DNA of 29,547 bases from positions 1 through 29,547 of the forward strand of contig UQNM01000030.1 of the NCBI GenBank assembly GCA_900542395.1, read 5' to 3'. The translations under genes were made by a program, and so were the position numbers. The stretch comes from an uncultured Eubacteriales bacterium. Its GTDB lineage: Bacteria > Bacillota > Clostridia > Christensenellales > Aristaeellaceae. This document shows, one piece after another, positions 23,775 through 29,547 of this stretch; position 1 is the stretch's first letter, and each line of letters opens with the position of its first letter. Under the pieces are notes generated by a model. That model worked only from the letters and a program-made list of their open reading frames with translations. It made no database searches and was not told the DNA's origin.

Positions 23775-24872
23775 ATGAAATTAGGCGTTGTCGGTCTGCC
23801 GAACGTCGGCAAATCCACTCTGTTTAACGCGATCACCAAGGCGGGCGCGGAAGCGGCGAATTACCCGTTCTGCACCATTGAGCCGAACACCGGCGTTGTC
23901 GCCGTGCCGGATGAGCGGCTGGATGAGCTTTCCGCCATGTATCACCCGAAGAAGACGACCCCGGCCGTCATCGAGTTTGTCGATATCGCCGGTCTGGTCA
24001 AGGGCGCGAGCCACGGTGAGGGCTTGGGCAACAAGTTCCTCTCCCACATCCGCGAGTGCGAGGCGATTGTGCACGTCGTTCGCTGCTTTGAGGATCCGGA
24101 TATCATCCGCCACGCGGACAGCCTGAACCCGCAGCACGACATCGAGACGATCAACCTCGAATTGATCGCCGCCGACCGCGAGACGGTCGCCAAGCGCGCC
24201 GAGCGCGCGGCAAAGATGCTCAAGAGCGGTGAAAAGCGCTTTGCCGATGAGGCCGCGCTGGGCGAAAAGCTGCTGGCGCATCTGGATAATCTCCAGCCCG
24301 CGCGCACCTGCCCGATGACGGACAAGGAGCGCGAGATTGCCCGCGAGTGGTTCCTGCTGACCACCAAGCCGGTGATCTACGCCTGCAACATCAAGGAAGA
24401 CGACCTCGGCAAGGACGAGGACAGCCTCCCCGGCGTGACGGATGTGAAGGCCATTGCCGCGGGCGAGAACGCCAAGGTGCTGGTCATCTCCGCGAAGATC
24501 GAAGAGGACATCGCGCAGATGGACGACGAGGAAAAGGACATGTTCCTCGAGGAAATGGGCATCGGCAAGAGCGGTCTGGATCGCCTGATCGCCGAATGTT
24601 ATGATCTGCTCGGTCTGATTTCCTTCCTGACCGCCGGCGCGGACGAGTGCCGCGCGTGGACGATTCGCAAGGGCACGAAAGCGCCGCAGGCCGCCGGCAA
24701 GATCCACAGCGACTTTGAGCGCGGCTTCATCCGCGCGGAGATCGTTTCCTTTGACGATTTGAAGGCGAACGGCTCCATGACCGCCTGCAAGGAAAAGGGG
24801 CTTGTCCGCAGCGAGGGCAAGGATTATGTGATGCAGGATGGCGACGTGACGCTCTTCCGCTTCAACGTTTAA
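23775..24872 (+). CDS. ychF: Redox-regulated ATPase YchF (Obg family)
   Basis: 365 residues, the usual length. P-loop GLPNVGKSTLFNAIT at about residues 7-21, then NYPFCTIEPNTGVV, DIAGLVKGASHGEGLGNKFL (switch II region) and IREC. The specificity motif is the YchF form, and the enzyme is known to prefer ATP over GTP. A coiled-coil middle (about 130-200) and a C-terminal TGS domain (AWTIRKGTKAPQAAGKIHSDFERGFIRAE) follow. It binds ribosomes and is linked to stress responses in other bacteria. It has its own promoter. AAAGGAG (23756-23762) is 12 bases from the ATG. It is the first host gene after the island. Confidence 0.97.
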   Translation: MKLGVVGLPNVGKSTLFNAITKAGAEAANYPFCTIEPNTGVVAVPDERLDELSAMYHPKKTTPAVIEFVDIAGLVKGASHGEGLGNKFLSHIRECEAIVHVVRCFEDPDIIRHADSLNPQHDIETINLELIAADRETVAKRAERAAKMLKSGEKRFADEAALGEKLLAHLDNLQPARTCPMTDKEREIAREWFLLTTKPVIYACNIKEDDLGKDEDSLPGVTDVKAIAAGENAKVLVISAKIEEDIAQMDDEEKDMFLEEMGIGKSGLDRLIAECYDLLGLISFLTAGADECRAWTIRKGTKAPQAAGKIHSDFERGFIRAEIVSFDDLKANGSMTACKEKGLVRSEGKDYVMQDGDVTLFRFNV

Positions 24873-24889
24873 GCGGGGGAGATATTGGG

Positions 24890-24956
24890 GCTTTGCCTCA
24901 AACCCCGGCAGGAACCTCAGGTTCCTGCCGGGGTTTGGGACAGCGTCCCGACGTTT
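24890..24956. repeat. Dispersed repeat, family B copy with perfect 17-bp hairpin
   Basis: AAACCCCGGCAGGAACC (24900-24916) and its exact complement (24920-24936) are separated by TCA. The end TTTGGGACAGCGTCCCGACG matches the pattern TTGGGGCAAGACCCCGACG found before gyrA. It lies between the convergent ychF and DUF1540 genes and may also end their transcripts. Confidence 0.85.
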
Positions 24957-24962
24957 CTCTCG

Positions 24963-25124
24963 TTACTTGCAGCCGCACTCATAGGAGCCGCACATGCTCT
25001 CGTCGCTCTTGCCGGAATGGCAGTTGCAGTTTGCGCAGACGTTGATGCTGCGCAGTTCGCAGCGGTTCTGCGCGTTGTGGTGGCGGCAGGAAGAAACGGA
25101 ACAGTTGATCGTCTGGTTTTCCAT
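24963..25124 (-). CDS. DUF1540 cysteine-rich mini-protein
   Basis: 53 residues with nine cysteines. The start NCSVSSCRHHNAQNRCELRS has the DUF1540 pattern (I-x-C-x3-x-C-x-H-N ... C-x-A/L-x2-I) and is followed by VCANCNCHSGKSDESMCG. It probably binds a metal, by family resemblance; no function is established. The start ATG (25124) has GGAGGGA (minus strand) a few bases upstream. Transcribed toward ychF. Confidence 0.88.
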   Translation of the reverse strand: MENQTINCSVSSCRHHNAQNRCELRSINVCANCNCHSGKSDESMCGSYECGCK

Positions 25125-25257
25125 GATGCAATCCCTCCATATTGGTTTGTGAGCCAATCGCTCGCGGCTTAGTATGGCGGAAAACCGTCTCAATATGCGC
25201 GGAAAACGCTTGTCGGCTGCGGCGGAGCGATTCGGGCGCGATTCACGCATCCCCGCC

Positions 25258-25286
25258 TTGCCAAGAAAAGCAAAAAACGCTATAAT
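25258..25286 (+). promoter_or_regulatory. Promoter of the aldo/keto reductase gene
   Basis: TTGCCA (25258-25263), 17-bp spacer, TATAAT (25281-25286). Confidence 0.8.
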
Positions 25287-25354
25287 AGATCGTGGATCAA
25301 CAGGTTTCAATCTTTTTTGCAAGCGTCAAGCGGAAAGACAGGGAGAGCGTACAT

Positions 25355-26365
25355 ATGGAATATACGACATTGGGAAAGACCGGCCTGCGCGTGTCGCGCA
25401 TGGGTTTTGGCGGCATCCCGATTCAGAAGGTGGATGCGGCCGTTACGCGCAAATTGATGGAGCGACTGGTCGAGCGCGGCGTGAATTACATTGATACCGC
25501 GCGCGGCTACACGGTCAGCGAATCCTTTTTGGGCGAGGCGCTGGAGGGCGGCCTGCGCGAGAAATTCGTGCTGGCTACCAAATCCATGGCGCGCACGCGG
25601 GCGGAGATGGAGCGGGATATCGAGATCAGCCTGCGCAACTTGCGCACGGATCACATCGACCTGTATCAGGTGCACAACCCGTCCCTTGCGGAGCTGGAGC
25701 AGGTGACCGCGCCCGGCGGCGCGCTGGAGGCGCTTTTGGCGGCCAAGGCGGCGGGCAAGATCGGCCATATCGGCGTGACGGCGCACATGGCGGGCGTGTT
25801 TGAAAAGGCGCTGACGATGGATTGGGTGGAAACCGTCATGTTCCCCTACAACATCGTGGAGACGCAGGGCGAGGCGCTGATGCAGAAGTGCCGCGAGCAG
25901 AACGTCGGTTTCATCTGCATGAAGCCGATGGCGGGCGGCGCGCTGGAGGATGCGCGGCTGGCGATGCGCTTCATCGGGCGCAACGAAAATGTCTCCGTCG
26001 TGATTCCGGGCATGTACGATGTGCGCGAAATCGACCAGAATATCGAGGCCATCGAGGATGCGTCCCCGCTGAACGAGGCGGAGCGCGCGCAGCTCGATGT
26101 GATCCGCCGGGAGCTGGGCACGCAGTTCTGCCGCCGCTGCAATTATTGCCAGCCCTGCACGGCGGGCATCGCCATCAGCGGCATCTTCGTGCTGGAAGGC
26201 TATCTGAATCGCTACGGCTTGGGCGACTGGGCGAAGCAGCGCTATGCGGCCATGGGCAAGAAGGCCGGGGACTGCGTCGGCTGCGGCGCGTGCGAAAAGC
26301 GCTGCCCGTATCAGCTTCCGATTCGGCAGATGCTCGCGCGGTGCAAGGATGAATTTGGCGCGTAA
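25355..26365 (+). CDS. Aldo/keto reductase with C-terminal 4Fe-4S domain
   Basis: 336 residues. The AKR barrel spans about 1-250 with the full catalytic set D47 and Y52 (IDTARGYTVSE), K76 (ATKSMA) and H107 (QVHNPS). About residues 255-336 form an iron-sulphur part: C259-x2-C262-x2-C265-x2-C268 and a canonical ferredoxin motif C307-x2-C310-x2-C313-x3-C317-P. This AKR-plus-ferredoxin layout is common in anaerobes and suggests that NAD(P)H and ferredoxin-type electrons both enter the enzyme; the substrate is unknown. AGGGAGA (25340-25346) sets the ATG at 25355 rather than upstream candidates. The [FeFe] hydrogenase gene follows after 105 bp. Confidence 0.93.
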   Translation: MEYTTLGKTGLRVSRMGFGGIPIQKVDAAVTRKLMERLVERGVNYIDTARGYTVSESFLGEALEGGLREKFVLATKSMARTRAEMERDIEISLRNLRTDHIDLYQVHNPSLAELEQVTAPGGALEALLAAKAAGKIGHIGVTAHMAGVFEKALTMDWVETVMFPYNIVETQGEALMQKCREQNVGFICMKPMAGGALEDARLAMRFIGRNENVSVVIPGMYDVREIDQNIEAIEDASPLNEAERAQLDVIRRELGTQFCRRCNYCQPCTAGIAISGIFVLEGYLNRYGLGDWAKQRYAAMGKKAGDCVGCGACEKRCPYQLPIRQMLARCKDEFGA

Positions 26366-26367
26366 CG

Positions 26368-26455
26368 CCATTGGCCACGGCCGCGCATGCCAATGGGAAA
26401 TCCAGAAATCTCGGGTTTCTGGTGGGGTTAGGGGCAAAGCCTCAACCGTATCCTT
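26368..26455. repeat. Dispersed hairpin repeat, family B relative
   Basis: Three inverted repeats in a row: CCATTGGC/GCCAATGG (26368-26396), CCAGAAA/TTTCTGG (26402-26422) and an imperfect GGTTAGGGGC/GCCTCAACC (26426-26447). The stretch GGTGGGGTTAGGGGCAAAGC resembles 8825-8846. Confidence 0.65.
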
Positions 26456-26470
26456 TCAGGGAGGAAACGT

Positions 26471-27949
26471 ATGATTGATCGCATTGACCGCAAGCGCGAG
26501 GTGCTCGTGCACGTCGCGAAATACTGCTTTGAAGGCACGCTGGAGGCGCACAAGGAGTTCATTCCGCTGGAAATCGTGCCGCACGGCAGCCAGCCGACCC
26601 ACCGCTGCTGCGTCTACCGTGAGCGCGAGGTGCTGCGCAACCGCGTGGACTGGGCCTGCGGCCGCGCGTCCGTGTACGACGGCGAAAACCACTATACCTT
26701 CACCGATCAGCCGGTCGCCGTTATGAACAGCGCCTGCGAGGGCTGTCCCCTGCAGCGCTACACCGTCACCAGCAACTGCCAGCATTGCATGGCGCAGCGC
26801 TGCCTGCAAGCCTGCCGCTTCGGCGCGATTACCATGACCCATCAGGGCGCGATCATCAACCCGGACAAGTGCCGCGAGTGCGGCATGTGCGCGCAGGCCT
26901 GCCCGTACAACGCCATCGCCGACGCGCGTCGTCCCTGTGTGCGCTCCTGCCCGGTGGACGCGATCTCGGTGGATAAGAAAAACCGCCGCGCATCCATCGA
27001 CTACAGCAAGTGCATCTCCTGCGGCAACTGCACCGTCGCCTGCCCGTTCTCCGCGATTTCCGATGTGTCGATGATTACCGACGTCATCGAGGCCATTCGC
27101 GATGAAAAGCAGGAGGTCTATGCCTGCTTCGCGCCTTCCATCGAGGGGCAGTTCGGCGGCGTGAACGTGGGCGAGATGATCAAGGCGCTCCAGCGTCTGG
27201 GCTTTGCCGACGCGATGGAGGTGTCCCTCGGCGCGGACGCGACGGCCTACTATGAGGCACAGGAGGCCAAGGAGGTCGCGCGCGAGGGCGGCCACATGAC
27301 CACGAGCTGCTGCCCGGCCTTCTACAACATGGTCGCCAAGCACTACCCGGCGCTGCTGGACAAGGTGAGCCACACCGTCTCCCCGATGGTGGCGACGGCG
27401 CGCTTTATCAAGAAGAAGCATCCCGGTGCGGTGGTCGTGTTCATCGGGCCGTGCATCGCCAAAAAGAGCGAGGTCAAGCGCTACAAGGACGCGGGGAAGA
27501 TCGGCGCGGATTACGTGCTGACGTTCGACGAATTGTATGCCATGTTCGAAGCGAAGCACATCGACCCCGAGGCGATGGCCTCCGGCGACGTGCAGCAGGG
27601 CAGCAAATACGGCAAGAACTTCGCGGCGGCCGGCGGCGTGACGGCGGCGGTGCAGGAAGTGCTCGCCGAGGAGAAATTCGATATGCCGGTCAGCTGCGTC
27701 AAGTGCTCCGGCGCGGCGGAGTGCAAGAAGGCGCTGATGCTGCTGCGCGCGGGCAAGCTCAACGAGACGATGATCGAGGGCATGGTCTGCGAGGGCGGCT
27801 GTGTCAACGGCCCGGCGAAGATCACCGACCCGCGCGAGAGCCTCGGCATGCGCAGGCAGCTGATGCTCGGCGCGGACGACCGCAGCATTGCCGATAACCT
27901 TGAAATGAACGACTTTAAGGATATCGACATGAAGGAGGGACGGATGTGA
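26471..27949 (+). CDS. Monomeric [FeFe] hydrogenase, group B-like
   Basis: 492 residues. The N-terminal half holds several 4Fe-4S sites: CQHCMAQRCLQAC, CRECGMCAQACPYN and CISCGNCTVACPF (about residues 105-195), with an earlier CEGCPL. The catalytic H-cluster half shows TSCCPAFYN (C280 proton relay, C281 ligand), IGPCIAKKSE (C328) and EGMVCEGGCVNG (C440, C444), all ligands in place. TSCCPA with GPCIAKK is the pattern of group B rather than group A enzymes, which have TSCCPxW and MPCxxK. There is no PAS or kinase part. Expected reaction: H2 from protons and reduced ferredoxin, or the reverse. GGAGG precedes the ATG. The maturases HydEFG are not in the window. Confidence 0.93.
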   Translation: MIDRIDRKREVLVHVAKYCFEGTLEAHKEFIPLEIVPHGSQPTHRCCVYREREVLRNRVDWACGRASVYDGENHYTFTDQPVAVMNSACEGCPLQRYTVTSNCQHCMAQRCLQACRFGAITMTHQGAIINPDKCRECGMCAQACPYNAIADARRPCVRSCPVDAISVDKKNRRASIDYSKCISCGNCTVACPFSAISDVSMITDVIEAIRDEKQEVYACFAPSIEGQFGGVNVGEMIKALQRLGFADAMEVSLGADATAYYEAQEAKEVAREGGHMTTSCCPAFYNMVAKHYPALLDKVSHTVSPMVATARFIKKKHPGAVVVFIGPCIAKKSEVKRYKDAGKIGADYVLTFDELYAMFEAKHIDPEAMASGDVQQGSKYGKNFAAAGGVTAAVQEVLAEEKFDMPVSCVKCSGAAECKKALMLLRAGKLNETMIEGMVCEGGCVNGPAKITDPRESLGMRRQLMLGADDRSIADNLEMNDFKDIDMKEGRM

Positions 27950-27950
27950 C

Positions 27951-29405
27951 ATGAAAACCTTCAAAAAGGCGCTTCCGGTGGCGGCGGCGCTGGTCTGGGC
28001 GCTGCTGCTCCTGCCGTTTTTCCTCGGCGCGGAGGCGGCGCACCCGGCGACGGATGATTTCACCTTCGCCGTCTATACGCACCCGACGTGGGTGCAGACC
28101 GGCAGCATCCTGCACGTGCTCAAGGACGCGCTGAGCTATACCCTGCGCACATGGCGCGACTGGCAGGGCACGGTGACGGGCGTGCTGATGATGACGCTCA
28201 ACCCGGCGGTGTTCTCCCTTGAGCACTACGGCGCGCACGTCTTTGTGCTGCTGGGGCTCATTCTGATCGGAACGCGCGTCTTTTTACAGCATTTTCTGCA
28301 AAATCGGCTGAATCTGCCGTGGCGCGCCGCGTTTGCCGCGCTTTCCGCCGCGCAGCTCCTGTTTCTGCCGGATATCGTGGAGGGCGTGTACTGGTTCAAC
28401 GGCGCGTGGTTTTACATGGGCGCGCAGGCCGTCGCGCTGATGACGCTCGCGCTGGGGGACAGCCTGAGCGAGCGCCCGGTTCGCGGGGCGGGGACGATCC
28501 TCGCCTTTGCGCTCTGCTGGGCGCTGCTCTTCGCGCTGGGGATGGATAATTACATCACGGCGATGATGACGGCGGCGGCGCTGCTGATGCTGGCCCTCTG
28601 GCGGGCGGCGGCGCTTGAGCGCGCGGCGGCGGTGCGCACGGCGATGATGCTTTTGCCCATCGGCGTGGGGCTGCTGATTTCGGTGATCGCGCCGGGCAAC
28701 AGCGTGCGCATGGCGGCGGACGGCGCGCACGAGAGCGGGCTTGGCTATCTGCTGGCCTCAATCGGCTGGACGCTGCGCGACGCGGTGAAATACATCCTGC
28801 GGTTCATGCTCAAAACGCCGCTTTTGGCGCTGCTGCTGCTGGCATTGCCGGCGGCGAGCCGACGGATGAACGAGCGCGGGGAGACGGGGGAGGGCCTGCC
28901 GCGGATCGGCTTTACGCTGCTGGGCGGCTATCTGATGCTCTGCGCGATGATTATTCCGCACATGTATTCCTCCGGGTACGCGGGTTCGGGGCGCGTCATC
29001 AATATGTATCACAGCTATGTGCTGCTGTTCGCGCCGGTCATCTGCATGATGGCGCTGGCGCGCGTCAGGCCGAAAAAGCGCGCGGCGCTGGCGGCGGGGC
29101 GGGGAAAAATCGCCTGCTTCGCGCTGGCGGCGGCGGCGCTGGCGGTATGCCTGTGCGGCGGTCAGCTCCGCAATTATGAAAAGCTGGTGAGCGACCAGCT
29201 TGACGGCACGCAGGATGCGTATATCGCGCAGTTTCAGCGCGAATATGCGCTGTGCGAGGCGGCCGGGGCGGCGGACGACGTGGTTCTGCCCGCGTGGACG
29301 GTGCAGACCGTGACCGGAAAGCCCACCGCCTACGAGGACGCGGCGTTCTGGACGAACGAAGCCATGGCGCAGTATTTTGGCGTAAAAAGTGTGAGGGTGG
29401 AGTAA
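27951..29405 (+). CDS. DUF6056-type polytopic membrane protein
   Basis: 484 residues with about ten to twelve hydrophobic segments. After the first helix comes an outer loop with ATDDFTFAVYTHPTW, then a WRDWQG motif and later EGVYWFNGAWFYM and APGNSVRMA. The DDF, WQG, YWxxG and PGNxxR set is the DUF6056 signature as I know it; these proteins resemble membrane glycosyltransferases of the GT-C shape, but no activity is established. A soluble C-terminal part (about 400-484) ends the protein. It starts one base after the hydrogenase stop, with AAGGAGGG inside the hydrogenase end, so the two are co-transcribed although no functional link is obvious. Confidence 0.82.
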   Translation: MKTFKKALPVAAALVWALLLLPFFLGAEAAHPATDDFTFAVYTHPTWVQTGSILHVLKDALSYTLRTWRDWQGTVTGVLMMTLNPAVFSLEHYGAHVFVLLGLILIGTRVFLQHFLQNRLNLPWRAAFAALSAAQLLFLPDIVEGVYWFNGAWFYMGAQAVALMTLALGDSLSERPVRGAGTILAFALCWALLFALGMDNYITAMMTAAALLMLALWRAAALERAAAVRTAMMLLPIGVGLLISVIAPGNSVRMAADGAHESGLGYLLASIGWTLRDAVKYILRFMLKTPLLALLLLALPAASRRMNERGETGEGLPRIGFTLLGGYLMLCAMIIPHMYSSGYAGSGRVINMYHSYVLLFAPVICMMALARVRPKKRAALAAGRGKIACFALAAAALAVCLCGGQLRNYEKLVSDQLDGTQDAYIAQFQREYALCEAAGAADDVVLPAWTVQTVTGKPTAYEDAAFWTNEAMAQYFGVKSVRVE

Positions 29406-29411
29406 GAAGAA

Positions 29412-29547
29412 ATGCTGGAACTCAGAAAAATCGACAGAAACAACGTTTGGCAGGTGGCGCGGCTCAAGGTCAAGCGCGCGCAGGCGGATTACGTGGCCTC
29501 CAACATCGAGAGCATTTTGGAGGCGTTCGCGACCCGCGAGGAGGGCG
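29412..29547 (+). CDS. GNAT acetyltransferase, N-terminal part (cut by window end)
   Basis: 45 residues are visible: MLELRKIDRNNVW, then ARLKVKRAQADYVASNIES and LEAFATR. The pattern LRxIxxxNW-xxxxxLKVxxxQxxFVASNxxSLxxA is that of spermidine/spermine-type GNAT N-acetyltransferases (BltD-like). The ATG lies seven bases after the previous stop. The acetyl-CoA site would be beyond the edge. Confidence 0.75.
   Translation, partial: MLELRKIDRNNVWQVARLKVKRAQADYVASNIESILEAFATREEG

Noticed and set aside
24885..25172. Plus-strand frame covering the DUF1540 gene
   Set aside because: Antisense to a well-supported cysteine-rich mini-protein with a good SD; the frame starts within a repeat.

Overview
The window looks like a chromosomal stretch of a GC-rich anaerobic member of the Bacillota, class Clostridia, probably a gut or rumen lineage near Christensenellales/Oscillospirales. 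Reasons: remB-gyrB-gyrA order, class III (oxygen-sensitive) ribonucleotide reductase nrdD/nrdG, a monomeric [FeFe] hydrogenase, AsnRS, DUF1540 and TIGR04086 proteins, strong Shine-Dalgarno sites, and dispersed palindromes of the kind common in gut Clostridia. No taxon marker was searched, so the placement is an inference.

Layout. 1-342: leader-distal end of a type I-C-like CRISPR array without cas genes in view. 395-1764: a hexapeptide O-acetyltransferase and a membrane-anchored protein of unknown role. 1933-4961: nrdD and nrdG, separated by palindromic repeats, one of which carries the nrdG ribosome binding site. 5140-6072: a Tat-exported cysteine-rich/FMN-binding redox protein. 6232-11535: remB, gyrB, gyrA (no recF). 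11643-16778: DMT-family transporter, asnS, tcdA overlapping a membrane-protein gene, tgt. 16890-18525: yajC, a TIGR04086 membrane protein, and a convergent rhomboid-fold protein that seems to lack protease residues. 18718-18875: tRNA-Thr(CGU) and tRNA-Pro(CGG).

About 18940-23570 is a sharply AT-rich accessory island placed directly behind the tRNA pair. It holds two broken 3' fragments of an Rhs/YD-repeat gene sharing an 86-bp direct repeat (2 mismatches), an exported protein, a small membrane protein, a signal-anchored protein and a small soluble protein. Several of these genes are directly preceded by a short out-of-context coding tail. The best reading is a decayed Rhs polymorphic-toxin locus in which toxin domains have been deleted and immunity-type genes kept (an orphan immunity array). 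None of the non-Rhs proteins could be assigned to a known family by eye; this is the part most likely to hold undescribed biology.

23775-29547 returns to host-like sequence: ychF, a DUF1540 mini-protein, a ferredoxin-fused aldo/keto reductase, a group B-like [FeFe] hydrogenase, a DUF6056-type polytopic membrane protein and the start of a GNAT acetyltransferase. Ten sigma-A-type promoters were read, all with a 17-bp spacer; three of them use TATCAT as -10. Two dispersed repeat families occupy many of the intergenic gaps.
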